A stretch of DNA of 64,000 nucleotides from positions 50,003,018 through 50,067,017 of the forward strand of contig ML681994.1 of the NCBI GenBank assembly GCA_007922195.1, read 5' to 3'. How positions within the stretch are numbered: position 1 is the stretch's first letter; every line of letters starts with the position of its first letter. This DNA comes from Podocnemis expansa. Taxonomy: Eukaryota; Chordata; Testudines; Podocnemididae. Made by a program: the position numbers and the translations under genes. The notes below the pieces were generated by a model. It saw nothing but the letters and a program-made list of their open reading frames with translations, was not told the DNA's origin and did no database searches. Below are positions 45,340 through 56,915 of the stretch, one piece after another.

Positions 45340-48270
45340 GTGGAGTTAGCTCTTCTACCTTCAGCACAGCAACAGCTTAGAAGGGTATAGGCCCAGTGAG
45401 TAAGGTCCTTCCAGGGACTAAGAGACCAGTTAGGGCTCTTGCCCTGGCAATGGAGTCCTCAATGTAGGGCCAACCCCGAGCAAGGGGTAGGTCCAATCCA
45501 CCAAAGCCAATTAGCGTGCCTGGGTCAGATGGACTAAGTCACCTTACACCAGGGATTTGCAACAGCACAACATGACTAATATGGAGGAAGTCGCGTTCAA
45601 TTGCTGTACTGAGGGTCTAGCCTGAGGTATGAAGGCCAGAGGGTAAATCTTCTGGCCACAGGACACTTCAGCATAAACCTCACAAAGAATCCAGGAGCCT
45701 TAGGGACACCGGGCTGGTCATCACGGTCACTGCCCACTCAGAGAGGAATAAGAGGGGATAAAATATCATCCCTCCAACCACCCATAGAAAGACCCATAAG
45801 TCACATGCCCAAAGGGGTGTGTGTATTTGGTGTACCGTTCAACCCACAAGGGAAAAGGCTGGCGGGATTAAGCGAGAAGATTCTAGAGGCAGAAAGTTCA
45901 AGCTGATTAAGGGAAAAGGAAAAATGGCAGAGGTAGTGCAATTGGCACCACATAGCATCTCAGCCCTGTAGTCCCTGGGCCGGCTGTTGGGGGAATGTGA
46001 CACCAGACCTTCAGTGGTGTCACACAGCCCTGACTCGGGAGACTTCTTATGTTTCAGAAGAAATACCCCAGACCCAAGAGGCACTTGGAAGCCAGCAAGG
46101 TGGGCTTTAGGAAGTACTGTTGGCCTTGGCTGTCTTATGAAGATTCGAGGCAAACCCTCCTGTTGTCCCATCAAGCTCCTCCTAAGATTCCACTACCGGG
46201 AAGACTACGTGAAGAAAATGGAGGGAGTGAGTAAAGCAGAATTTGCAATGCCTCCGACTAGATGCCTAGTTGTGATGACCCAGAGGCCTATGGGATTAGA
46301 AGATACATTGATTTATAAGACCCTGCATGCCTGGGGCACTGGCAGGTGTGATATGGGCCCCTAGCTATGGCGCACCTAAGTGCGAGTCAGGGATGAAAGC
46401 TCGTAAAAGGGAAACTGACCCTTCTGAGTGATAAGGCTTAACCAAGAAGGCAGTGGTCTTCTGTGAAGACCATCTGGCAGGGTTACGATGCTCACAAGGT
46501 ACAGTTGGTTGTTCTGCAGGTGCACCTTGGGTATTTGGAGAATCCGACAAGGGCGACGTTGTTATCTGGTCTTACCCAGGATAGAATTCCATCATGGAGA
46601 AAAATGATTATTTCCCAATTTTCCATGCAAGTCAGAAATCAGGATTTAGTAGATTATGTTTCGTCAAGTAAGCAGACGGAGAAAGCCTTAACAATCTTCT
46701 ATGGCGGGAGTATCATGCAAATGCTACCAACAGTTTCCGGACCTGGGGGGTCCTGCAGAGGAAGACGAATCTTGTCCGCCAGGTGCCTGGGCGACAGTGC
46801 CCTGGGCTAGCCTTGGGTGACCATGGATCTCTAGTAGTCCCAGGGGAGAGGACAAATTAGTATATAGCCGGTTGGGTGTCGGCTATGCGTGGAGCCTCAC
46901 GGTGCACAGCAAGTCTGTCAGTGAGCCATCACCGCTGGATTGGCTAAGGGATAATTGGAAGGCATAAGGCGGGTTTCCCCCAACTCTGTCTGAAAGGGTT
47001 GGGGGGAGAAGGGTAGTATTGCCTCTTCTCCAGTGAATTCCACTGACCTAGTTGAATCTGGGTCGAATATACTGAGTTGCCACGTCAGGACTGTGAAGAG
47101 GGAAGGGACCCCACTTCGTGATGGGGGATACTCTGTTCATGGAACCCAAGCCCCTAGCAACCGTGATAATGGATGCTTCGGACTCAGGTTGGGGAGGGGT
47201 GGAGAGGTACCACCACCTTCCTGGGAGAGTGGAGCCTAATAGGGGCTCCTGATCAAAGATATTCTGGAAAGATATAAATCAGTCCTGGAGAAAACAGGAC
47301 GAATTCTAGTCCATTACAAGTTGATTTCTCCATAGGGAGGGAAGGGGGGAAATGAGGAGCAAGGTAGAGATTCATGAGCATGACTCTGCCTTAGTATCCC
47401 CCTCCAGGGCCTAGAGCAGTGGGTGGTAAACAATACCGAGCGTCGTGCTCCCGTCTAACAGGTGGGATAATTAATAGGATTTATAGTCCTGGGGAGGTCG
47501 CTAAGGACCTACTGGGACCAACTTAGGCTTGCGCACCTACTGGTTTTGTAGGGGTGGGAAAGGTGCCCGGAGGGTCCCTCCCAAGTTCAGGGTGCAGAAG
47601 CAGGTCATACCTGTTGTGGGGCAGGTGACGGACTGGCAAAGGGGCTTCCCAGTAGTCTGGTGGGGACACGCGTCTCCGCAAACCGGAGGTATCTGTAGCT
47701 TTGACTACAGCTACTAGTTGATTTGCCCTTTGGCTTAGGGAAGGTCTGCCTAATGCCTTAGGAGTACGAGGGATTGCCAGCTGAAGCAATACCCGGGGGG
47801 TGGATGGGGAAGGCTTTTCTTCCCCTTCTTGTATTCTTTACCCGTTTCCTTCCTCTGATGATAGCTCTAAGGGCAGCAAAAAATTAAGGACTGTCTGCGG
47901 GAGTGAAGCTGCAGTCTCGGTTGGGCCATTAGTGATTGAGGCGGGCTTGGGTTACAGGGTTAGTGCCCTCCTAAAATCAGAGGAGCAAGGTTAGGACTTG
48001 GTTCCCCCTCCCCGTCCACGCTGTAGAAGTGGAGAGGGGGCTGTGGCGGCCCTAAGAAATTCCCCCTTCTCTAGTTATAGGAAGGAAGGGAAAGAAATGT
48101 TGCCTACCTTCTCTAGAGGTGGGCTGGAGCTGTAGGAATATCCAGTCTGTTGAAAGCCCATGGTGAGGCAGTCACAGATTAATTAGAATAGGCTCCCCTT
48201 CCCTGTGGAGAAAGGGAGGGAGGAAGAGTCTTCTGAGCAGGCCCCAAGATGCTAATTGAAAGGGTGATGG
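45340..48270. other. Interior of DIRS-like element without recognisable pol
   Basis: Moderately GC-rich, many short frames on both strands, none resembling a reverse transcriptase (no xDD box), RNase H or tyrosine recombinase that I can recognise. Confidence 0.5.
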
Positions 48271-48276
48271 GGGGGA

Positions 48277-50330
48277 CTAAGTCCCTACCCAAGTGTCTTT
48301 GGGGAAAAGTGCGGGCAGGGTGGGTCCTGAGCCCGTAGGCCTTATGCGGCCAGGGGGGCATGGGAGGGGCCCTGAGGAGAGGAGGCTGATGTATTCTACT
48401 TCTCCCCTTGGGTCACACGCGGTACCTACTACCACCAGGGTCTCAGGCGAGAACAAGGCGTTGCTACTGAAGGGCAGGTCGAGTGCCACCTGTTGCGAAG
48501 CAGGGGGCACCCTGGCTTCCCTGAGCCAGGCCGCTTGATGGATGGTTACAGCTGAGACCATGGTGCAGGCTGCTTTATCTACTGCATCCCAGCCTGACAG
48601 AAGGAGGTCCTGGGAGATTATTCTTCCCTCCTCTGGGAATGCATCATATTCTTCCTTGGCCTCTGGTGGGAGCAGATGTCTGAACTTTGTGAAGGATTCC
48701 CACACATCCAGCATGTATCTGCTGGTTAGGACCTGGTTGTTTGCAATCCATAGTTGGAAGGTTGAGGAGGAGTAGACCTTACGCCCTAGAAGTTCTAACT
48801 CCCTTGCCTCCCTCGATGCTGGGAGGGGGTTGCTGGGGAGTTCACCCAGGCCTAACGCCATTTGTACCACATCCCAGGGTGGGATTGGGTGGTTGATGAG
48901 GGAAGGGAACTCTGATCCTGGGACTCTATACTTGAGGCCAGTTGTGTCTGACACCGGGGAAATGGAACCCGGGTTCTGCCATCAGGAGGAGGCGAGGTCC
49001 CAAACACTGGGGTGCAGGGGAACCATAACTGGCACCGCTGAAGAAAACACTAGCCCAAATAGGGTATCCCAGGGGGGCTCAGAGGATTGCACCTCCATCC
49101 CCAAATGGGCTGCGGTGCAGTGCAAGAAGTTGAAGTGCGCCGATAGATCGCCTGCATATGAGCCCAGTACCAGGGAGAGAGTGGTAGCGGGTGTCCTCAG
49201 TGGGACTGATGGCAATGACGTCTTATGTGGGGACCATTCATGAGGGCAGAAGTGGAATGGGGACAGTGCCGAAACATGGCGCCAAGGCCACTTGAAGTCC
49301 TTTGATGGACCTTCTTCGGGACTTGAGCAAGGGGAAGCATCGCATGATCCTCAAGGTGGTACTAGAGATGGCAAAGTTATATGTACCTGTGGTGAAGGCT
49401 CTACCGTACCCGGGCCTGAAGGAGTAATGTGCGGCGGGGCTTGAGTGCCCGGGGTCAGAGGGGGGGATGGAGACCCGTGCTGGTTGTGATGCACCCAGGC
49501 CTTTTATATGAAGGCCGACTTGCCCCTCCAAACCAGTACCGGGGAGGAAGGTGTGGGCAACAAAAGGAGTGCCCGTGTGGCTTCCACTGCCTCCAGAGTC
49601 GTTGGGATCCAAAGCGACCCCAAACAGACTCGTGGTGAACCCCTACCAGGAGAGACAGGGCTGCCTTTGTGAAGTAGCACTGGGCAAGAGGGTGAAATTC
49701 GACCCTGCGGTGCCAAGGGTGGCTGGTGGTGAGGCAGACCCAGCACTGTCGGTACAGGGCTGCTGTGAGCTTGCGGTGCTGGCAGTGACCTAGAGTGGCA
49801 CCAGGGCGAGCTCAGTGCCAGTGGACTGTGTTGGCATTGAGGTACCGAAGTTGGTAGTGAGCTCGTCCCCCTGCGGCCTCTGTCAATCAATCAATCAAAT
49901 CATAGGGCTGGAAGGGACCTCATGAGATCATCAAGTCCAACCCCCTGGGAACTGAACCCACGATCTTCTGCATATTAAGCAGAGGTGCTAGCCACTACAC
50001 TAGGTGCCAGGTGGGTCCAGCTGCTGAGTCAGCTTGCGGCACCAGATGGGCTCCTGAAGCCTCGAGAGAGGAGTGCTGAGCCTGTTCAGAGGCTAGGGCA
50101 CGGTGTCTTTGCTTCCTATCCTTGATTGTCCTAGGTTTGAAGGACAGGCATATGGAGCAGGCGGTGACCAGGTGGTCTTCGCCTAGGCACCGGAGGCACT
50201 TCTCATGGGGGTCGTCCCTGGGGAAGGCCTTGCTGCACTCAGTGCAGGGTTTGAACCCTGGCATGGTGAGAGGTGGATTCCAATGTTCCAGCCCGAACGC
50301 TGGAGTCCTCTTTGGTGCAACTGTGTCCAA
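48277..50330 (-). pseudogene. DIRS gag-like coding region, broken
   Basis: Starting near 50330 the minus strand encodes MPGFKPCTECSKAFPRDDPH and a Cys/His cluster (CLRCLGEDHLVTACSIC). A Pro/Ser-rich linker follows from 49890 to 49500. A helical capsid-like region occupies 48954-48277 in a 225-codon frame (RYMLDVWESFTKFRHLLPPE, AVTIHQAAWLREAR, LDLPFSSNALFS). The order finger, linker, helical domain fits DIRS ORF1 products. A SINE and several shifts interrupt it. The same N-terminus is present at 21137-21340. Confidence 0.65.
49882..50002 (-). mobile_element. tRNA-derived SINE inside the DIRS gag-like region
   Basis: Tail (TCAA)n at 49882-49899, ATAGGGCTGGAAGGGACCTC, then inverted B box and A box (GGTGCTAGCCACTACACTA). 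It postdates the DIRS insertion. Confidence 0.85.
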
Positions 50331-50429
50331 AAAGATGCTCCCACTCCGGCATGAAGCTCATACAGTTGTGGACAGGCTGCTTGCTTTTACAAGGAGCGAA
50401 CGTTCTAGATCCGATGCAGAAGGCGGAAG

Positions 50430-50607
50430 AAATGAAACTGGGGAGGGGTCAGGAGGTGGCCATATATATAGCCACTGGGTGGCATGGGAGGCAGTGGCCC
50501 CCTCCCCTCCCCTGACAGGCTAGGGCAAAAGTTTTTCCGACCAATCTGGCGCTCCAGCACGGAGATACCTATTACTGAATGCATCTGAGCAGTGCTCGAA
50601 GAAGAAT
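50430..50607 (-). repeat. DIRS inverted terminal repeat, 5' side
   Basis: Complementary to 45003-45185. Holds CCATATATATAGCCACTGGG and CTATTACTGAATGCATCTGA. Confidence 0.75.
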
Positions 50608-51770
50608 ATGTTCTGCAGTTTATCACGTATAGTTAGCAGTCCTGATTGTTGCTTGAGATCACAGCTTGTGTTCTTTGCTGAAGTTCACAGCTCATGGCAA
50701 CTACCTGGCCAGGGAACCCAGGCATGAGGAAGAGCGGGCTCTCTATCAGGTACACAGCTGTGCACCAACACTCTTGGATACTGTGCAGAACATTACCCGA
50801 AGCTAAGCAGTCTCACCCATCTTTTATATCTTTTTGCCCAGGGATGTTGTGTCCACATTGCCCTAGGGTACCGTATGACCACGTGTCATCAGTTAATGGC
50901 AGATGTGACTTTGATCTTGTTCTTGATAGAACTTTTTGTCCCTTTTGGTCTAGGCTAGGGTGGATTCTTCTTGCTTTTGCAGGTTTGTCTGCATTGTGCC
51001 TCAGCCATTAAGCTGACGCTAGCAATTTGTCATCAGCACAGGCAGGTGGTTGGAGACTGATCCCATCACACATATGACACTCATTTGCACATCAGACTTA
51101 AGTTTATGCATCTAAACCAAGTTTTCAGCAAAACATAGACAGAGCAATACAAAATGAAGTAAACAGTTCAAAATGGAGTTTTGGTTACAATATGGAGTTA
51201 CAAGTGAATGAATTAACATGGTATTTTTATCAATGAATATTCTGTGTAGAAATTTTTATTTGAAGCAATTTGATACAAATTCATGCTTAGTCTCACAATC
51301 ACAGGCCATCTTCATAGCACATCAAAATATTTTTTTAAGTGGCAGTGTATGTACTAGCATTTTATTAAATTGAGGTCTCTGTGTTTATTACTTCTACAGT
51401 TTTTGCTCTGTTCAGTTCTAATCTTCTATAAACAGCCTTAAAAATGATGCCATTTTTTTTCGATGGAGCAAACATCAAGTCGCAAAAATTCAAGTTGACT
51501 GCAGTGGAGACTGAAGTGACAAGTTCTGTATGCACAGCAGTAGTAATGATGTAAACTTCCTGTTATGTTACACATATAAATATAACAAAAAGTAAAGGGG
51601 GAGAGCATGTGGCTACAGTAGCAAACACAATGGCTTAATTCAGCTTTCTGCAATAAAGAGAATAAATGAAAAACAATTGAAGATGATGGAAAGAACCAAG
51701 CTAACCTAATTCCACAGGTCTATACCTGAAATATGAATAACCACTCCGAGCCAGTTTTGAGAAAAAAAAA
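50608..51770. other. No recognisable gene
   Basis: AT-rich; no exon or repeat terminus recognised. Confidence 0.35.
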
Positions 51771-52230
51771 AAAGGCTGAAGGGATCTGGCAGATCCCACT
51801 CCCGGGTACCAGCCTTGCTGGGAGACAGGGGTAAAGTTTAGAAGAGGCAGATGGAGGCACTGCCTCCCCCTGATTGGCAGCTTTCTGCCTTCCTGCTGAG
51901 GTAGGAGTGGGTCCTGGCCGGGAAGCAGTGCTGCAGCGGTGGCCCTGAGTCACCACAGGAGCTGGCTCCCACCTCAGTCCCAGCCAGGGACCCACAGATG
52001 CCGCTGCTGCTGGCAGGAGTCAGATCCAGTCCCAGCCAGGGATGCTGCAGCTGGTAGGAGCTGGATTGGGCCCCAGGTGGGATGCCAGATCTGGCCCTGG
52101 CTGGGGACACTGCCAACAGCAGGAGCTGGATCCGTCCCCAGGCCCAGCTGTAGGGGTTGGATCGGCCCTGGAGCTGGTGAAGGGGCAGCTCCCAAACCCA
52201 CCCATAGTGGGAGAAAAATCCAGCAACAGA
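51771..52230. repeat. GC-rich degenerate tandem, CCCAGCCAGGGA units
   Basis: Units of roughly 60 bp with CAGTCCCAGCCAGGGA and GGAGCTGGAT. The text resembles the inside of family A hAT elements but no termini are seen. Confidence 0.5.
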
Positions 52231-52642
52231 ATCCATAAGCCTAGTGATCATATTAAAAATGACTGCAAGCTTGGATTTGTTGAACCCAGCATCACAACCA
52301 AGACAGTGCTAGGAGAACAGCTACCCAGAACGCAAAGATTGGGGTGGGGGGAAGATATGGAAAAATGGGGTAGAAAAATGATGAACAAACAGTCGGGTTG
52401 TGAATATGCTTGCTCACCTCAGATAGTAAAATGTCTAGCTGCAGCTCTGTGCCAGAGTGGGTGGGTGCAGATTTAAAATAATAAAAAATTAATTTGTTAG
52501 ACAAGACACTCTTTCAGCAGCACACTACAAGGGAGAAAACAAGTACTTCACCATGGTCAGTGTTCTTTTCCCAGGACATTTAATCACCTTGATTGTATTT
52601 GTTTGTGAAAGGTCGACTGACGAGGAAAAAACAACTAATTCA
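52231..52642. other. No recognisable gene
   Basis: Spacer. A single copy of the arm sequence of the next hairpin (AGGACATTTAATCACCTTGA) lies at about 52573-52612. Confidence 0.35.
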
Positions 52643-52823
52643 GAATGGTCACCATCTTTGTATGAGGGCATTTAATCAACTTGACTTCATTTGTTTGCAA
52701 AAAGTTGGGTAGTCGTTGTACATCTGATCTTGTCAATTCATGTACCAAACTGGCCAGCTGACCTTTTGCAAGCAAATGAATTTAAGATGATTAAATGTCC
52801 TTGAACAAGCATGGTGACCATTC
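52643..52823. repeat. Long imperfect hairpin, arms about 65 bp
   Basis: Left arm 52643-52708 (GAATGGTCACCAT, GGGCATTTAATCAACTTGAC, CATTTGTTTGCAAAAAG). The right arm 52757-52823 is its inverse with about 80% match by eye. The loop is about 50 bp. Possibly a foldback MITE. Confidence 0.65.
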
Positions 52824-52849
52824 CATCACTTAGAAAATGACGATCTGAT

Positions 52850-54290
52850 GGCTTTCTAACTGGAGATGAATCCAGACGTCAGGGTCTATATCTGCTGATT
52901 TTTGTTTCTAGGACATTTGGGCTAATTTGATTAAAAAGTCCTAATCTGGGAATTATAGTTGGTCTGATCATGCCCTGCATATATTAGATTAAAACATTGG
53001 AATCAGTGGAAAAACAAAGAGCTTGGTAGGGTGTATGGTTGTGGTTTGGGTTTTTTTTTTGTTTTTTTTTTAGTGACACCTTACTAAAATTGCCTTTGTC
53101 ATATGATACTCTCTTAGAATTCAAGAGCCAGAATAAAATTTTCAGAAACAGAAGAAAATGATAAGGAAGGGATCAGTAAAAGTATTCTTTGGGAAACAAG
53201 AAAGGCAGTATGAGAAGGATCAAGAGTGTTTAGTTAAAGAATGTACAAGATCTAAAGGTATGTTTTTAGAAAACAATAAGATAAGAAAGAATACTAACTT
53301 GTTACAAATAAGTAAGACTCAGCAAACAGATATTTTTAATAAAAATTTGAAATGAGCACTTAAGTTGATGATCTTTTAGGAAAAAAAGCAAACTAAAAAA
53401 ACCAGGATGAATCAGTCATCTCTCTGATTAGAAATGAAAAGGAAGATTTTTCTTTGGCATCAAATAAATTTCTAAAGCATTTGCCAACTTATTCTATCCT
53501 TTGTATGCTTCAGAACACCTTGATCCTGAATTTATGAATAGGTATTTGAGATGTGTGTGACTGCCTCAGTTCTCAGAGAGTGATGTGCACTTTTAGGTAG
53601 TCAAATTGCTGCAGAGAACATTGAAGTGTAATTAAGAATTTAAAATCCAATGAAGCTCCTTGTCCTGATGGGTTTTCTGGGAGTACTGAGAGCTCTAAAG
53701 CAGGTTCCTATTTTAACTGAATTGTTTAATGGCATATTACAGGGGAATGAGAGTCCAAATTCATAGAATGTGGCAAAATAAAAATGTGGCTGATCTAAAA
53801 AAGGAGAACATTTTACCAATTGTGCATCATATGAATTTATTTAAGTAATATGAATGCTAAATATTATGCCAAGGTGCTGGCAAACTGATTTGAATGTCAT
53901 CTTACACGAATAAATTCACCCTGACCAATCTGAGTTTGTTGCTGGCAGGCACCTATCTAGTAATATGCAAAAAACTCTGAATTTGAGGTATGTTAATTCT
54001 AGCAATTCTTCCTGTGCTCTACTCTCTGAATGCTGAAAAAGCTTTGACCAGTTGGTGTGTGAGAACCTCAGACAGATTTTGGTAAGGTTTAGTTTTGGAA
54101 ATCAGTTTTATAGGTCCCTATCAGCCATATATACTCATTTTTTTGGTATCTGCTTTGGTTAATCCTCATCAAATTCCCTCCTTTAATTAATCTAGCAGGT
54201 ATGAGACAAGTTTCTGTTGTTTGCCCTGGGAATAGAGCTATTTGCAATGATTGTGACAGAGCTCTAGGAGCAGCACCTTGAGCACTGACA
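52850..54290 (+). pseudogene. L1/Tx1-type LINE remnant
   Basis: Many stops, but the order is clear: SDHA near 52965 (endonuclease end); NEAPCPDGF near 53655; YAKVLAN near 53868, then HL..INSP equivalents; LNAEKAL near 54020 (RT motif A, normally DAEKAFD); and a decayed GTRQGCPLSP equivalent near 54195. These are L1/Tx1 clade phrases and differ from CR1. Confidence 0.6.
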
Positions 54291-54724
54291 CTGCAGCAGC
54301 ATAAAGAAGATTGCAGGCTCAGCTGTGACCATTAAACAGGTAATGTTGGAGGATTATGAGCACCTGGGTGATCATTACTACTGAGCTAAAGATACAATTG
54401 GAAGGATATAAATAGAAGGAACAGGAAGTAAGAGAGGTTCTGAAAATTAGATGGGCTGAGGAGGAAGGTGCTGTCTGCAAGATATGGATGTTATGCACTG
54501 TGTGCAAATGAGCAGAGGCATAAAAGAATACATGTGATGAAAGGAAAACTACTTTGTAAGATTTTTATTTGTGGAGTGACAGGCTGAATAGTGAAGCACA
54601 CTGAGCAGCTGAAAAAGGGATCTGTGACATAAACCTTATTCAACAGCTTAACAGTCTTGATTCAGAGAAAGTGACTAGAGAGAACCTGCCTGAGAGTAGG
54701 GGAATCTGGACTATATGGAAGAAA
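54291..54724. other. No recognisable gene
   Basis: Spacer; probably the decayed downstream LINE sequence. Confidence 0.3.
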
Positions 54725-55225
54725 AAAACAACAAGGAGTTGTGTGGCACTTTAAGACTAACAGATTTATCTTTTGCATGAGCTTTCGTGGGAGAAGATCC
54801 TACTTCCTAATCACTTGATGATGTTAATGACTGTTGTTAGAGATGTACCTGGGACATCAAGACTTCAAAGAGAAACAGCTGAACTCGAATTAATATGCAA
54901 GCTAAATTCTGTGAAAGCAGGACTTAATTGAGACTATCAGTTCTTTTCCCATTACAAAGGGTAATTTGACTTCAGGCTTCCCATGGTTTGAGCCTGAAAA
55001 CTGCTCTGATTTGCTGTTACTTTATGACCTGATCCTATGTTTTACACCCCCTTGCATTTAGTTTCATTCCTTTCTGTAAGTTCACCCATCTTCGAAGCAT
55101 CTGAGGAAGTGGGATCTTCTCCCACAAAAGCTCATGCAAAAAATAAATCTGTTAGTCTTAAAGTGCCACACAACTCCTTGTTGTTTTTTTTTTACTGGAC
55201 TAGACTAACACGGCTATCCCTTTTG
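54725..55225 (+). mobile_element. Penelope-like 3' fragment with inverted head
   Basis: About 90 bp of tail in minus orientation (AACAAGGAGTTGTGTGGCAC) is joined to about 410 bp in plus orientation, with TSRLQRETAELELICKLN-type coding remnant and the tail ending CACAACTCCTTGTTG and CTAACACGGCTATCCC. Confidence 0.75.
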
Positions 55226-56037
55226 AAATTGACTATCTGGAAGAGACGCTATGCTGCCTAGTGGAGCAACAGAAAGAGTTGGCACATCAGGCATGGTGGC
55301 AAGCATGCCTGGATTGATGAGCAGAGGAGGATACAGAAGTTTATTAGAAAACAGTCTTAACTAGAGTATCTGTTGTTACTGAAGTTAGTAAATTCTAGAA
55401 CAAGAACTAGAAATCCAGGTTTTGAGTTGGAGACTATAAGATAAAAAACCCTGGCTATACTATCTTAACTATCCAGATTGGATGAAAACAGACAATCAGG
55501 CCAAGGGATGCAGAAAGACCTCAAAAGGAGGTTTAAAATTTAGAAAGAAAATTAAGTAATTTAAAGAAAAATAAAGAGTGGAATCAGTATCTGGGCATTC
55601 TGTAGTTTTTAAATTGACAATAAATTGTAGAAAAAGGAACCTTAGAACAAAAGATTAATAAAGGAATCTGACATTTGGCAAATACATGGTTATCTTTCTC
55701 ATGTTCTCTCTCCTATCCATTTTGACTTTCTGCTCCTAAAACATGACCACATCCTTTGCATAAAGCTATCACTATAAATAGGTAACAAGTAAGTGATAGA
55801 GGAAGAGGGGCAGGATAGAGTAGAGAGACATGTTGAAGACTATGGATGAGCTGGAAAAGCAAAATATCAAAGAACTAATTAATAAGGAAGAATTGGTGTG
55901 GCAGAGAGGTCAGATCTGATGGACAGAGCAAAGACTGGATCAAGAGGGATTGGAGACCTCTGAAGTGGTAAGTAACGTGTGCACCTCTGACTACAGAGAG
56001 CAGGACTAACCCAGTCCCCACTCTGTCTGCATCTAAG
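55226..56037. other. No recognisable gene
   Basis: AT-rich, purine-rich spacer between inverted Penelope fragments. Confidence 0.3.
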
Positions 56038-56377
56038 CAGGAGCATTGTTGCCCCAGGAAAAGACCTGGGGCCTGGGCCCTACTCCCTAGGCCCTGGCTC
56101 TGCACCCTGGGCCTTGGCCCCGATCCAGAGTTGGGGCCCTGGGCTCCTGCTGCTGCCAGCCCAGCCCCAGATCTCCAGCTGGGAGAAGCAGCTGCTGCTG
56201 TGGCTGGCCTGGCCCTGATACCTGTCTGGGAAAGACAGGTGCCACTGTGGTGGGCCCAGCCCCAGATACCTGATCAGGGCTGGGGTTGGGAGAGGCAGGG
56301 GGCGCATGATAATTTGGGATACTGGCACCAGAATTTGGGGCACGTGGCCCCTGTGCCAAGTGTTAGTGATGTCCCTG
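56038..56377 (-). mobile_element. hAT-like element, family A copy 4
   Basis: Ends CAGGAGCATTGTTGCCCC and TTAGTGATGTCCCTG; reverse orientation to the other three. Flanks CATCTAAG and GGTCTAAG match at 6 of 8. Confidence 0.7.
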
Positions 56378-56535
56378 GGTCTAAGGTAATCATTTTGCTC
56401 TGACAGAACAGGACCTCCCCTGATGGAACAGACAGGTTTTAAGAAAGGTTGTGTAAGTTAAATTTCTAATATTCAGGGATATAGAATTCATGGGTCTATA
56501 TGTTAATAAAACTAAGTGATTATGATCTGAATTTT

Positions 56536-56915
56536 AAAAGGGATAGCTGTGTTAGTCTAGTCCAGTGAAAAAACAACAAGGAGTTGTGTGGCACTTTAAG
56601 ACTAACAGATTTATTTTTTGCATGAGCTTTCGTGGGAGAAGATCCCACTTCCTCAGATGCTTCGAAGATGGGTGACCTTACAAAAAGGAATGAAACTAAA
56701 TACAAGGGGGTATAAAACATAGGATCAGGTCATAAAGTAACAGCAAATCAGAGCAGTTTACAGGCTCAAACCATGGGAAGCCTGAAGTCAAATTACCCTT
56801 TGTAATGGGAAAAGAATCCATAGTCTCGATTCAGTCCTGCTTTCACAGAATTTAGCTTGCATATTAATTCAAGTTCAGCTGTCTCTCTTTGAAGTCTTAA
56901 TGTCCTGCCATTCTC
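56536..56915 (-). mobile_element. Penelope-like 3' fragment, minus strand
   Basis: Near mirror image of 54840-55225: both read SPIFEASEEVGSSPTKAHAK and KNKSVSLKVPHNSLLF in the same frame. It stops at about 56915, at the same element position where the partner begins its plus part. Confidence 0.8.

Larger units (their letters stand above)
44988..50607 (-). mobile_element. DIRS-like retroelement with inverted termini and internal complementary region
   Basis: The ends are inverted repeats: 45003-45185 (GATCCATTCAGTAATAGG, GGTCGGAAAAACTTTTG, CTAGCCTGTCAGG) against 50430-50607. A TATATATA box lies inside each. Next to the low-coordinate terminus is a two-part region: 45216-45261 is complementary to 44988-45036, and 45271-45311 is complementary to the far end at 50567-50607. 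Such an internal complementary region beside the 3' inverted repeat is a hallmark of DIRS elements, so the element reads leftward. Gag-like frames occupy 50330-48277. I find no reverse transcriptase, RNase H or tyrosine recombinase in 45340-48270, so it is probably non-autonomous or heavily rearranged. A SINE interrupts it at 49882-50002. Confidence 0.75.
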
